DNA of 64,000 nt from Silurus meridionalis (GCF_014805685.1 NC_060890.1:22299500-22363499), one strand, 5' to 3'; shown: positions 11,881-24,708, counted from the stretch's first letter. Numbers and translations are program-made. The notes: a model not told the origin generated them from the letters alone.

Positions 11881-12354
11881 AGGGCAATCATCTTTTTTGC
11901 TTGTAAGCTTGTGGAGTCAGAGGTATCACCTCTGGCTGTGCAGGTCCTCCTGCATCTATTATTTACATAGGGTTTTCATGAATCAGTACTTTTACTTTTA
12001 ATTCTTAAGTACATTCAAAAGCAAGTACTTTTGTACCCAAGTAGAAATATAAAGTGGCTTCAGGTATGCTTTGTCCAATATTAAATAGTTTAAAAGACAG
12101 TTATAGTCTAGATCAATTTGTCTGACTAAAAATCAAAAACCTCATTGTTTCCATAAGATGTTAAATATCTGAATCTAATCTCGACAAAGTGAGGGAAAAG
12201 AGGGAAAAAATTTGTAACACTGTATTCCACTACTCTGACTGTCCCAATTGTCTACTAAAACAGAAAATAATGAAAGCGAACAGGATGGTGGTGTGACAAA
12301 CAGATGTCTCAGTAAACCCCTTCTCACTCCTTCTTTCTGTCCTTCATTGCTCAG

Positions 12355-12424
12355 AATGAACAGCTCTATTCTTTGCAGCGGAACATCATTCAGAACAAGA
12401 ATGAGCAAGTGCAGGCAGGCCCGG
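12355..12424 (+). CDS. Candidate isolated coding exon, gene unknown
   Basis: A 70-nt block preceded by a strong pyrimidine-rich acceptor (cttctttctgtccttcattg then ctcag) and followed by gtaata. It reads NEQLYSLQRNIIQNKNEQVQ then AGP, in phase 0 at the start and with one base left over. The residues look protein-like (amphipathic, Gln and Asn rich), unlike the AT-driven frames nearby. I do not recognise the family. No partner exons were identified, and chance resemblance is possible. Confidence 0.35.
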
Positions 12425-13080
12425 GTAATATTTCAGGACAGGAGACAAAGCGAGGAAGGCATAAAGAAAAAAAAAATAAATGTCAGTGCAGTACAGAGAG
12501 TCTCTGATCCCAATCAATATGTAGATATTTCCAAGTGTTTTGTCTTTTCAAGCGGGTTTTTCAAGCATAACTGTGGAATGTGATGGAGGGAGGGTGAAAT
12601 GCTCCCATGCTCCACACAAAAATGACTTTTTTCCACAAACAATCAGTCTCAGTGTTCAGGCGTATAGAGAACACGGACATTACACTGATCGGCATCTTAA
12701 TTAGTCGCTTCACAGGGGAAAATCTCGCTTCTGGGAATTTACAGAGACTATTTATATGTCAGTCAATAGAAAGACTATTTTCCAGACAAGGTTTATTTCG
12801 GTCCAGATGAATAAGGCTCACTTGTGTTTAAACATATTATATTTCTGGAGTGCGAATGCTGTAAAATTTATATTCACAACCACTAAAACTTCATATTTTA
12901 ATTATTATTAGTAGTATTTGTGCATATGCTTATCTTAAGCTTTCATAAGCACTCTTTCCGGGTCAAAAATTATGAAAGGACCATCGAAGGACACTCTGTA
13001 AACACACTTTAAGGAATGACATTAAGGAGTAATTCAGAATAGACAAAAACAATATAATGTCCAATTGGAGGTGGATCGTT
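12425..13080. other. No recognised feature
   Basis: Non-coding sequence without a recognised repeat family. Confidence 0.6.
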
Positions 13081-13085
13081 CATCC

Positions 13086-13087
<2 letters not shown>

Positions 13088-13134
<47 letters not shown>

Positions 13135-13225
13135 TGTTTTAGTAGTAGTATTAGTAGTAATATCAGCAATAAAAGCAATAGTAATAATATTAGCATAGTA
13201 GCAGTAATAGTAATAGCAAAATTAG
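13088..13225. repeat. Trinucleotide microsatellite (ATT)n with degenerate flank
   Basis: A pure ATT run over 13088-13134 followed by interrupted AGT/AAT triplets. Confidence 0.95.
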
Positions 13226-13530
13226 TAATTGTGTACTTCTAATCTAGTCTTTGAAAGTGGATATCAGTAAATAATCAGTTTGGCCACATCTTTTTGTCAT
13301 TTTCTTTTTATGATGTCAGAAACAAGCTCCAAGGCAGTGGTTTAAAGTGAGTGTGTGATACGTTTGAAATCAAAATAACAGATGCCAGTTTGAAACTTTC
13401 ATCACTTGCTAGCAAAACATTAGTCATGTAGTGTTTGTGTAAAAGAAACACTTTTACTCACTAATCACTGTGTTGGAGAAAAGTGAATGAGGCAGTGCAG
13501 TGAATAAAGGTGTGTTTATATCTGCAATAA

Positions 13531-13795
13531 ATGAACATTCGGTGCAACCCAGACGAGAATGGGTTCCCTCTTGATTCTAGTTCCTCTCAAGGTTTCTTTC
13601 TTATGCCATCTCGGGGAGTTTTTCCTTGCCACAGTCGCCACAGGCTTGATCATCAGGGACAAACTTACACTTATAAAAGAACATATTCATTTTTATCACC
13701 ACATTATCTGTGTAAAGCTGCTTTGAGACAATGTTCATTGTTAAAAGCGCAATACAAATAAAAATAAATTGAATTGAATTGTGTTTGTGCTTCTT
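13531..13795 (+). mobile_element. LINE 3' tail fragment (L2/Rex1/CR1-like family)
   Basis: Contains gagaatgggttccctcttga, agttcctctcaaggtttctt, tgtaaagctgctttgagac and an aattgaattgaatt tail. Best-preserved + strand copy of the tail family. Confidence 0.75.
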
Positions 13796-14189
13796 AACTG
13801 TAGATAGGCCTCATTAATGTGTTTGAAAAAATATATGGAAATTTAGTCCAAGGTTTTTGCTGAGTATTCTCTTACAATGATCACACTTACACACTTTACA
13901 GTTTGACACACTATAGAGTTTTAATTATGGATGTAATCAGACTTAATTTGAATGCCATCATCTTATATATCTAATCACAATAAAAAGCATCTCTCTAGTT
14001 AAACTCCTGTCTCTATTTGGAGTAATGTTATTGAGCCACTTTGTTTGCAATCAGAATATAAGCGTAATATGCGCATCTTACACTCGCAATCAACCACTAC
14101 CAAGCGAGTAAGTGTTAAATTATGTTTACATTATGGTAATATGCGGTGTATTTGTTTGTTAAAATAGTCTACAAATACTTTTTAAGTGC

Positions 14190-14340
14190 AGAAATAAGCA
14201 ATCCAATGAGGTCTCGGAACAGATTAAATCGCTTTTACATTCATTCTTATGGGGAAAATTAGTTTGAACGTACGAGCAAATTGACCTACGAGCAATTTTC
14301 AAGTTCAAATAATACTCATCCAACGGGGTTTTACTGTATA
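14190..14340 (+). mobile_element. Pogo/Tigger-like terminal fragment
   Basis: Contains cattcattcttatggggaaa followed by ttgaacgtacgagcaaattg and the end ggttttactgta, as at one end of Tigger-type elements. Non-coding fragment. Confidence 0.5.
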
Positions 14341-14344
14341 TGCC

Positions 14345-15990
14345 ATGCCATTTGTCATTCTTTTCATCTTATCCTTTTTAAAAAAATGAAATATGTACTT
14401 TTTGAATTGTAGCTGACACAACAAAGTGCAATTTTCTATGATTAAACAGAATCTGCTTTTCTACTATACATGGTCAAGATAATAGCAGAATAGATTAATC
14501 ATTACTCACAGCAAACTTGCTGGAAATGACTAACTCTACATTTCATTCATGAGAAAAAAAATGCAGAGAGAGACGGAGAGATCTGACATCTTTCCTTTTC
14601 CTCGCCCTGATACTTAGTCAGAGACATGCTGCATTGATTATAAAAATAACCACTGAGGTTAGGTTTCCCCTCGATGTACTGACTCACACATTCACATGCA
14701 CTGGATACACACTTCCCATCTGTTAGCGACTGGACACATCTGGATCGAGTGGGTGTGTTCATGCAGTCACACCAACCAGCCTCTCAGCTCTACTTGACCG
14801 TGGCCATTATTCACCCACACATCCACACACCCACACCCACACACACACTTTCATTTCCTCTTAATTATTAGAACATGATGTTTCAGAGTCACAAGGACAT
14901 TTTGCAATTAAATACATAATACGACAAAAAAAATACAAACTCCAGAAAATGAAAATCATCAGGAGTCCACCAATAGAAGAACACATAGGCAGGGCTTCAG
15001 GCATTTATGTTAATGTATAAGTAGGGATTAGGTTTATTTATTGATGTATTTATGTGTTTAAAAATGTATTAATTTGATTATATATCTATTAATTTATTGA
15101 TTTGTTTATATTAGGAAAGATATTAGGCAAAGTTCATTAATTTATATATCTGCTCAAAAGAAGAAGCCTGTCTCTAGAAATAAAAAGAATACACAATAAA
15201 TGCATTTTTAATAAGTAATATATAAACAAATAATTGCAGATCTTGTATTACACTGATATCATTTACATTTACAACATTTGGCAGACCCCCTTTGTACCCT
15301 TAGCTTTAGGGCAGCTAATAGTACCAAAAAAGATTATCTTAAAACATATTTTCTTCTTCTTCTTCATTTTTAGCTGCATGATAATTAAACTTTTTGTCAC
15401 CTGCCCTTTTTGTCACCTGCCCTGATTGTGACATCACTGACTAATGCATACATGAGCACTTCACGTATGCGAGCACTGAGCACTGGAACATTCATTTAAA
15501 TCTACAATTTGGTTTACGCCAACGTGCAGCAGATTATTCCATTAGTCATATCCAGATTTTTTCATAATGGTCCATTTGACTAGGTCAGCTGTACTCGTGC
15601 TCTCTTTAAAAAAAATGCAATAAATTAAACATAATATAACAAAACTTAAACATAAAACATATAAGAACAAGAAGCATAAAGAGAGCTAAAGAAAATGATG
15701 TCCTGGAGTATTTACACAATTAATATATTGCATTTAGCATTCACATTTGTACAGTATATTGAAGTAAATCTCAACTACAGCTAACTAGTGTGCATTATGT
15801 TAACTATGTCTGCACCACAAGTGTAGGGTTATTAAGTCACATTTCATGGTGCTCATGCAATACACACCTGTTTTTAGACGCAAGCATGTAACCAAATAGC
15901 CACATCAGTTTTACTATATGCGAAACATGATATCATGACATTTTACAGTGTCTCATGGCTATGAATTCCAATCTGAGTGTCCCTGCTGGA
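14345..15990. other. Mostly unrecognised sequence
   Basis: A short piece at 15268-15315 (tttacaacatttggcagacc) is a weak relative of the interspersed repeat at 40949-41250. A minus-strand open frame at 14547-14762 is cysteine-rich but not recognised as a gene. Confidence 0.55.
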
Positions 15991-16000
15991 CAGTCTTCCA

Positions 16001-16024
16001 GTGTGTGTGTGTGTGTGTGTGTGT
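16001..16024. repeat. (GT)n microsatellite
   Basis: Twelve GT units. Confidence 0.95.
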
Positions 16025-16779
16025 TTATGTGTATGAACCATTCTGCTGGATGACTCACTCTTTCCATAGCTGATGATGTTCCAGAAGGAATTATTACACG
16101 GAGCATGCCACTGTGTGCTGCTGATCACAAGTCTCAGGTGGCCTGCAGTGACACAGGCCGAACTGAAAGGGGCGCTGTCACAACCCTTGAGTGCTGGATA
16201 AGTGTGCAATACTCTAAAGTATGTACCTCTACGTATGGACTTCAAGCATAGGTATAACAAACGTTTTAACACAAGTAATATGGATAGTTTTTGCTGTAGT
16301 TCGACATCAAGCAACGGTAAACCCTAGGGGTGCACAAACTTTCATTCTCTACTGAAACTGTGGAACCGAAGAGTGATATTTGCACACGTACCATTAATGC
16401 AAAATCCCCTCTGTAAGACATAACTTCCCAAGAAACATTTCTATTTGTAAGTGTAATGAAAGGTCTCACGCCTTTATTCTGGTATTCTGGGTTAACCATT
16501 GCACAGGAAATCCTGTACGTGTAGTATCAAACTCTGTATAAACTGCAGGTCAAAAGGTGAAGCCCAGAGAGAAAGGGTGTGTTTGAGTTCTCCAGGAAAT
16601 ATCCAGGTAACAATACCATAAGTGCAAGAACAAGGCTATTTCAAATCGACTTAGTGCACAGAGAAGCCTCAGTGTAAGATGGTCTCTTATTATCAGTTAT
16701 ACATGAAAATTTAAGCAATGTGCAATGTTTTTTGGACTATTCTTTAATGATGTGAATGTAAAAGTAGAGGTGGAAATGG

Positions 16780-17345
16780 GACAGTACACAAAGTACAGTA
16801 CAGTGTAATATAGTATAGTATAGCATACCATGGTGTTATAGAAGCTGTGTAGTATAGCATTGTATGGTTTAGTACAGTACAGTCAAACATACCATACAAT
16901 AAAATAGTATAGTATAATACAATACAGTAATAGTATAGAAGATAACATAGTATTATATAGTAAGGTAAAACCTAGCATCTTATAAAACAACATAATAAAG
17001 AACAGTATAGTATAGTGTAGCATACCAAAGTGTAGTAGAACGTAGCACAGTGTAGTATAGCTAAGTGAAGGTTAGTACAGTACAATAGTGAAGTGCAGTT
17101 TAGCATAGTATTGTATAATATAATATTATATAGTGCAGCATAGCATAGTACAAAATAGCATGATACAGTAAAGCATATAAATCTTAGCATAGTACAGTAT
17201 AGTATATTATTGTGTAGCAAAAACTAGCATGGCATATTTGTTAATTATGCATCTGTATAATGTTGCTTTATGGTGCAACGTTTACACATAGTATAGTATA
17301 GTATAGTATAGTATAGTATAGTATAGTATAGTATAGTATAGTATA
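16780..17345. repeat. Pentanucleotide satellite (TATAG)n, degenerate to pure
   Basis: Over 500 bp of degenerate tagta/tagca pentamers, ending in a pure GTATA run at 17288-17345. All open frames here come from the repeat. Confidence 0.9.
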
Positions 17346-17354
17346 ATCTAGCAG

Positions 17355-17570
17355 AACATGCTCAGTGGTTCAGGTTCTGGGTTTCTGACTGTAAGGTATT
17401 GCAAAACTGCCACTCTTGGGACCTTGAGCAAGGCCCTTAACCCTCGGTGCTCAAGCGGCACTGTAACATAGCTGACCCTGCACTCTGACCCCAGCTTTTT
17501 AAGATCGCTGGGATATGCAAAGAAATAACAATTTCCCTATAGGATCAGTAAAGTATTCTTTAAATAAAGT
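17355..17570 (+). mobile_element. tRNA-derived SINE
   Basis: Contains tgctcagtggttcaggttct, then gaccttgagcaaggccctta and the tail agtaaagtattctttaaata. The A-box survives; the B-box is degraded. It abuts the pentamer satellite. Confidence 0.7.
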
Positions 17571-18049
17571 TATTATAAGTACCATATTCTCTATGCCAAA
17601 CCCCCTACTAGAGTAATACATGATACTTGATCTGTTTTCTTAGCAACAGCAAATAAAATTCATTCATTAGAAAAGGCAGTGCAGTGGAGTGCAATTGAGG
17701 GGTGGGGTGAGCAGGCATGGGGCATGAAAGACACTTTTGTGCATATTTATGTTAAGAGTCTGTTTTGTCCTCTTTGCTTTTACTTAATATTTTATTCTCT
17801 AGTATAATATAGCATGATATAATGTAAAATTAAGCTCTAGGAAAATTTTAATGAGTGTAATTAAATGATTTCAATACAACATTTTGAGTGTGTCTATTAA
17901 GTACAAAGTTAACACGGCTGTCTTGATGTTCTTTCTGTACGATGTGCATTGTTAAATCCTTTAAACATTGCCTTTCTTTTCATTGTGGTTTTAATAGCAT
18001 TGTTCATGTAAAGACTTTATGATCTGTTGCTATGTTTTAAAACAGAACT

Positions 18050-18360
18050 GAGCCAGTTATGCTCTCTGAGTTGCCAGCACACCTACATCAGAGAATACCA
18101 GCAGACAATGGCTGCCATCATTATGCAGCTCTAGTGCGTCTCTGTGTGTGTTGTTACGGGCAGTCAGTTCAGTAGTCTGCTGTATTGTGAGGAGGCGAGA
18201 TGCCAGGCTTGGTGGCTGCTGCCCCCTTGCCCCCGCTCGGCCGTGCCTCGGCTGGAATGTGATGACTGGCGCAGTGAACAGAGCCATGCATTCATTCTGA
18301 GCAGGACTGGGTTTTGGCTCGTAATTTACTGACACACACACACGCCTGCTAGACATGCGC
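18050..18360. other. GC-richer non-coding island
   Basis: Markedly more GC and CpG than its surroundings (for example gcccccgctcggccgtgcct). Overlapping open frames on both strands have no recognisable product. It could be a regulatory element or part of an untranslated transcript. Confidence 0.3.
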
Positions 18361-18518
18361 TTTTTGGAGGGTCTATAGTGACCCTTCTCACTGCTGACAT
18401 CTCTGAATTAATCTTCCATTGACTTAAGCGATCAGATTACGTTTTACTAAAACATGGTTGTGAAATGTATCATACCCCATGCACATTTTTAACAAAAAAA
18501 AAAAAAAGGAATAGGAAT

Positions 18519-18521
<3 letters not shown>

Positions 18522-18572
<51 letters not shown>
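18522..18572. repeat. (CA)n microsatellite
   Basis: About 25 CA units directly against the left end of the Tc1-like element that begins at 18573. Confidence 0.95.
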
Positions 18573-18575
<3 letters not shown>

Positions 18576-19945
18576 ACATCTTAATAAATTAGAATAACAT
18601 TAAAATGTTATTTTTATTTTAGTAATTTAATACAAAAAGTAAAACTCATTATATAGATTATTCACACAGATTCATCACACAAGTGTTTATTTCTTTTAAT
18701 TTTGATGATTTTGGCTCACATTTAACAAAAAAAACTCTAAAAATGTTAATACTTAATAAGACCAATTAAAAATAATAATTTTAGTGAATTGTTGGCCTTC
18801 TGGAAAGTATGTTCATTTACTGTATATGTACTCAATACTTGGTAGGGGCTCCTTTTGCTTTAATTACAGCCTCAATTGGGCGTGACATGGAGGTGATCAG
18901 TCTGTGGCACTGCTGAGGTGGTATGGAAGCCCAGGTTTCTTTGACAGAGACCTTCAGCTAATTTGCATTTTTTGGTCTCTTGTTTCTCATTTTCCTCCTG
19001 ACAATACACCATAGATTCTCTATAGTGTTCAGTTATGTTGAGTTTTCTGGCCAGTCAAGCACACCAACACCATGGTAATTTAACCAACATTTTGTGCAGT
19101 GTGGGCTGCATCTCTATAAATCTGGTCAGCAGAAGGAAGCATGAAGTGCTCTAAAACTTCCTGGTAGATGGCTGTGCTGACCTTGGACTTAATAAAACAC
19201 AGTGGGCCAACACCATCAGATGACACGACTCCCCAAACCACCACTGACTGTGCAAACTTTACACTAGTTGTACCTCACCTCTCTTCTTCCAGACTCTGGG
19301 ACCTTGATTTCCAAATGAAATGCAACATTTTCTTTCCTTTCATCCAAAAAGACGACTTTGGCCCACTGAGCAACAGTCCAGTCTTTTTTGTCCTGTGACA
19401 CCTCTGACATTGTCTCTGGTTTAGGAGTAGATTGACACAAGGAATGCGTCAATTGTAGCTCATGGATATGTATGTGCATGGAGGCTCTTGAAGCACTGAC
19501 TCCAGCTGCAGTCCACTCTTTGTGAATCTCCCCAAATTCTTAAATGGGCTTCGTTTCACCTTTTTCTACCACATTTTTTCCTTTCAGTCAACTTTTCATT
19601 AATGTGATTGGATACAGCACTCTCTGAACAACCAGCTTCTTTAGCGATGGCCTTTTGTGTCTTACCCTCCATGTGTCAATGATCGTCTTCTGGACAACTG
19701 TCAAGTCAGCAGTCTTCCCCATGATTGTGTAGCCTGAACCAGACTGAGACACCATTTAAAGGCTCAGGAAACCTTTGCAGGTGTTTGGATTTAATTGGCT
19801 GATTAGAGTGCGACACCACGAGTCTCCATTATTGAACTTTTTCACAATATTCAAATTTTCTGAAATACTGCATTTTGATTTTCCTTTAGCTGTAAGCCAA
19901 AATCATCAAAATTTAAATAAATAAACTCACTTATGTGATAGGTTA
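18573..19945 (-). mobile_element. Decayed Tc1-like transposon, minus strand
   Basis: The left end ggtacatcttaataaattag carries inverted-repeat text found again, mutated, near 19850-19925. The minus frame 19264-19479 reads KKDWTVAQWAKVVFLDERKE, equivalent to the Tc1 block DWT-EWSKV-FSDE with the second catalytic Asp, and continues VPESGRREV. The region near 18850-18920 corresponds to the transposase C-terminus. Numerous lesions make it inactive. Confidence 0.8.
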
Positions 19946-20569
19946 CTAAATCAGTGGACATTGGAATTAAAATGTGTTTTTTGACCCAAAAACATAATCA
20001 TTGAGTCTGATTTATTTGACACACCACTGAATGATTCACCTTTTATTTTTTGGTAGTATTTGCCAACAACAGAACACTGGCCAATGTATATGGTTAAAGA
20101 TAAAATGGAAAAAGTGATCATCAGGAGTGAAAGTGATGTTCCATTGTTCCTGAGTCCATCATTACTAATCACTTTACACCAATAACACATCCTCCCTCAT
20201 GTATACAGGATGTTATCAAGCAGCTTTTTCTTCCTGAATAGGAGGTGGGTTGAGAGTGTCTAGTGATTTCTGGATGCACAATCAGAACACAAACTTGATT
20301 CACACTTCCAAACAAGATAAAAAAAAAAACAACCTAAACACCAACTCATGAAGGCGAATATTTACTTTTTGTACCATTCTTAATCTAAAAGCTGAATATA
20401 GACAATCTAGTGCACTCATTAAACATTACAATGCACTGCAGGAGGTTCATGTTTGAATAATTTAGCCTGAGGGATATTCAGTGCTCACATTAGAAATAAT
20501 AGGCCACGATTTTTTCAACACATGTCATTCAGCAGTCACTTCCTGCAGGTAGATGTCGAGTTGGCATAA

Positions 20570-21300
20570 AAGATCTTGTGAGGCTTCAATAGAGCTCGGA
20601 CGTCAACCCTGTTGAACACCTGTGGAAGGAACTAGAACACTGACAGCACCCCAGGCCTCCTCAACCCACCTACATCAGTACCTGACTTTACTAATGCCGT
20701 TGTGGCTGACTAAGTGCTGTGGCTCTAAGTGTTGTGGCTGACTAAGTGCTTAACTGCTGTTTTTTGCACATTTATCATTTTTTCACTGTATTATACTGTT
20801 TACATGCTGTTTCTTGCACATTTATCATTATCATTGTATTATACTGTTTACATGCTGTTTTTTTGCACCTTTGACTGCTGCTGCATTCTTGCACTACATT
20901 GTTCTGTTTATACTCTTCTTGTACAGTACTGTACAATCAAGTATACAGTAGGTTTACTGGTCGGCACTATATTGGGTTTTCTGTCTTGTCTTGTGTCGTC
21001 TGTCTGCACTGTCTGTCTGCACTGTTTGCACTAGGTTGCACTCGATGCACTTTATGTAGCTTGTGTTGTAGCTCTATGTTGTTTTGTTTGTTGTTGTTTA
21101 GTGTAGCACCAGGGTTCTGGAGGAACGTTGTCTCGTTTTTACTGTGTACTGTGTACCACTGTGTATAGTAGAAATGACAATAAAAGCCTCTTGACTCTTG
21201 ACTCTTGACTTGACCAAGCATAAATCTTCACAAGCAAACTCCAAAATCTAATTGAATCTTCCCAGAAGTCTAAAGGTTATTATACCAGCAAATATGTGCC
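20570..21300 (+). mobile_element. Tc1-like transposon remnant, split by a LINE tail
   Basis: Text before 20725 (accctgttgaacacctgtgg, ccccaggcctcctcaaccca) resumes after 21212 (cttcacaagcaaactccaaa, aggttattataccagc). Both halves match the Tc1-like copy at 61880-62640, so the LINE tail was inserted into it. Confidence 0.65.
20725..21212 (+). mobile_element. LINE 3' end with ttgactc tail repeats
   Basis: Contains gcaccagggttctggaggaa, gtttttactgtgtactgtgt, aaatgacaataaaagcct and ends in three ttgactc units. This is a typical 3' end of a fish LINE. 5'-truncated with no coding part. The reverse copy is at 35285-35640. Confidence 0.75.
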
Positions 21301-21879
21301 AAGTGTGGATGTGGATGTTCAAAAATCACATAGAATATTATATTGAGGTGTCCACAAACATATATAGCATGTGCTTATCATGCACGTATCAAGAAAGATA
21401 CCCATCTGGTCAGTTTTACATATTTTTTTTTAATAAAAATTATATTGTATAACTACTAAGTTTATATATAAAATTATATATTATATACTAAAGTTGGCTT
21501 GAAAGAAAAAACTCTGAAATATGAAACTCTTAACACCAGACGTGTGCATCTTGTCAAAAGTCCACACGTTTCGGAATATATTTAGTCGTTTTATTAAAGT
21601 TTGGAATGTAGCAGGCATGCGTTTAGATGACGCAGTTGCATAACTGCGAGATTCCTTACCCCAATAAGAACAGCACTCACACTTAATACTCACACTGCAA
21701 GCTGTTGAATCTAACAAGCCTGGATCTGGAAGGTTATTAAAAAAGGTTGTTAACCATATGCAAATTATTTCTCATAACTCAGCCACACTGTGCAATTTAA
21801 GTTTACATATAAGAGTTTAAAAATTTAAACACTTGTGAAATACATGATTTATAATATACTACAAGAAGTAACCAAAAAC

Positions 21880-22165
21880 AAGGTGGTGGTGGTTGGAGAC
21901 CACTCTGTGCCGCTCGGGATGGTTCCACATGAACATCTCAAAGATGAAGTTACAGAGCAACTAAAGAACTTTGATGATGGATTTGGACTGTAATAAATAT
22001 AAACAGTCTACTACAATTGTTCAGGACCACAGGTTGCACAAACAGTTTTGCACTTAAGCACCGATCACTGCAGAAGGTTAAATAAACCTACTCTTTTATA
22101 CAACTTTATAACTGCTTTTATTTTTGTAAAGCTGCTTTAAGACCATATATATTGATAAATATACA
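21880..22165 (+). mobile_element. LINE 3' tail fragment (L2/Rex1/CR1-like family)
   Basis: Contains gagcaactaaagaactttga, gatggatttggactgtaata and tgtaaagctgctttaagacc. A further piece of the same text is at 4796-4860. Confidence 0.6.
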
Positions 22166-22167
22166 AT

Positions 22168-22705
22168 TATACTGATCAGACATAACATTATGACCACCTG
22201 CATAATATTGTGTTGGTCCCCCTTTTGCTGCCAAAACAGTCCTTAACCATCGAACGTCATCAACTTTAACTTCTTCAGTGATTTGAGCTACAGGAGCTCG
22301 TTTGTTGGATCGGAACACATGGGCCAGCCTTCACTCCCCACGTGCATCAAAGAGTCTCAGCCGCCCATGACCCTGTCGCCGGTTCACCACTGTTCCTTTA
22401 TTGGAGCACTTTTGAGAGACACTGACCACTGCAGATCTGGAACATCCCACAAGAGCTGCAGTTTTGGAGATGCTCTCACCCAGTTGTCTAGCAGTCACAT
22501 TTTAGCTCTTGTCAAACTCGCTCTAATCTTTACACTTGCCCATTTTTCCTGATTCTAACACATCAACTTTGAGGACAAAATGTTCACTTGCTACCTAATA
22601 ATTAAATCCTGCCCACTAACAGGTGCCATGATGAAGAGATAATCAGTGTTATTCACTTCACCGCTCATAATGTTATGTCATAATGTCATGCCTGATTGGA
22701 GTATA
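22168..22705. mobile_element. Non-autonomous DNA element with terminal inverted repeats
   Basis: Starts atactgatcagacataacat and ends with the near-complement (cataatgtcatgcctgattg then gagtata). The internal sequence (agctgcagttttggagatgc, ggtgccatgatgaagagata) is non-coding. It is likely a MITE or a deleted DNA transposon; the superfamily cannot be assigned. Confidence 0.65.
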
Positions 22706-23394
22706 CTATGCTATATAAATATGCTATACAAATAAATATGCTATACACATAAAACTGAATAGATTTGAATTACATGATGAAGACATTTGTTTATCTGTAT
22801 TACACTTCTATATTTTTAACAGGTTTGAAATTCTTGGTGATGAACCCTCTAGCATGAATAGCACATGAGCCAGTAAGAGAAGAATCTCTGGAGAGGAGGA
22901 AATCTGTAAAACACAGTAACATGGCTTACAATAAATAATCCAGTGTGTTATACAAAACATGTAGAAACATTCACATGTTTCCAGTCAGTTCCTAAAGCAT
23001 TGTGTTGACAAATTTAAATAATAGATTTAAAATGAAATTTTGAAATTAAAGAAGTTGCATTTCAAAGGTTTCCCCATTGCTTATTCATTATAGTGATAGG
23101 GAGCCTTGGGTCTGTGCCATTAAGTCTATTTTTATACAACAAGCAAATAATTTTCTTATTTCTATAAAAAAATCTCAAAATAAGCAAAATGTATCAGCCA
23201 AACCGAATAAGACTGTATATTCAACTCACAATGCAATGAATGAGGCTTGTTTTCAATGGCTTTGCGTACTGTGCATGTTGCTATGTTAATTAATGAAAGC
23301 AAATAATAAAAGTGTAATGTGAGAGGAACAATGTGATCTGAAAATGACTACTAGAGAAAAGATGTTGTTTCACTGAGCTAGAACATGATTCTAC
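22706..23394. other. No recognised feature
   Basis: AT-rich non-coding sequence. Confidence 0.6.
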
Positions 23395-23665
23395 TCTACT
23401 CATCCTCCTGGTAAGACATTTTACCATATTTTGGAGTGTAGTTGTGGAAATTTTGGTTTATTTACCACAAGGGTGTTAGTAAAGTCAAGCACTGATGTAG
23501 GGTGAGAAGGCCTGGGGTGCAGTCATCTTTCCAATATATCCAAAAGTCTTTAATAGGGATGAGGTCAGAGCTTTTTAACAGATCTTTCACTTTAATCCAT
23601 GTAAACAATAATCGTCATGGAGCTCATTTGGGCTTGTCTTATAGTTTAAGTGAAATGGGGAAATG
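23395..23665. mobile_element. Old DNA-transposon fragment
   Basis: Contains attttggagtgtagttgtgg, aggcctggggtgcagtcatc and gggatgaggtcagagctttt, shared with 34795-35245. Confidence 0.5.
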
Positions 23666-24248
23666 TATTGCTACTGTATCTGCATATGCTTGTCTCAATG
23701 CTTTTGTCTATATTGTGTACAGTTTATTCATAAACTAGCGTATACTAAGGTAATGCAACTTTTACTAGCTGTAACTGCTTTATTGAAATTACTTTGTTTG
23801 TTCACTTCATTCTTCTGATTTTAAAGCTTTTGTTTTCTATAATCTTTATATAAATTGTTTTCTCAGGTCTAATAGGGCAGTGACAGAAAGTACTGTACAA
23901 CATATTAATATATTACATTTATTCCGATTTTATTTTTAGTTAAAACCAAAAAAGCATAGATGGGAGTTGGTTTATAGAAACAGTGTGTTGAGTCTTGCAT
24001 GATGGACATCATGAGGGCAAAAAGTAAACAAGAGACTGTGGATACTACTGTTTAAACAATCTTTCTTCCTCTCAAACATGTTTTTGGAGTAGGTTTGCCA
24101 TCATTAAGTAACAGATTCAGGAACCAAGAATGAGAGGTATGTTTAAGCAATCCATCTCCTCTCCACTTAGGTAACAGCTACACCCATGGCATGACTGAAA
24201 TCCAAGCCGAGCTATGCCGTTCTCAGTCCCCAAGAACCAGATTCTCTG

Positions 24249-24282
<34 letters not shown>

Positions 24283-24294
24283 TCTCTTTCTCCC
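24249..24294. repeat. (TC)n microsatellite
   Basis: A CT run that becomes tttctc repeats at its right end. Confidence 0.9.
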
Positions 24295-24708
24295 TCTCAG
24301 TCTCTGCTCAGCTGAAACCCATCCTGCAGACACAACAAACTGATTTGCCCTCCCACTCACATCATATGACACATCGCTGTACACTCAATTCCCAATTTGG
24401 TATGTTCTACTTAATGCTCACGTTTGACCTAAATGCATGGATTTGTTTTTTCATATCTGAGGCAACGATTCATTTTTTTATTAAAAACTTAGGAAGTGCA
24501 ATGATCTAAATTCTCAAGGGTGCTGCAAGTTTCAATTGCGTTAATGCTTACGAACATGCTAAAGAGATTCAGCTCAGCAAACAGAGTGCTATTGATGCTA
24601 GAAGCTCCATTTTGGCCCCTCACACATGCGTGGCATGCAGTGAGGCAGCCCAGCCAGCTGAAAGACACAGGCTGCAACATATATAGGTTGCTCTAAGGTT
24701 ACACTCAC

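Noticed and set aside
11774..12001. Leucine-rich ORF (LLLLLT repeats)
   Set aside because: This is the alternative frame of the proline-rich tandem repeat at 11645-11880.
14547..14762. Cysteine-rich minus-strand frame (DGKCVSSACECVS)
   Set aside because: Looks faintly secreted-protein-like, but there is no convincing family pattern, signal peptide or exon edges.
15943..16314. 123-codon minus-strand open frame
   Set aside because: Includes translated GT/CA repeat (HTHTHT) and no recognisable motif or splice support.
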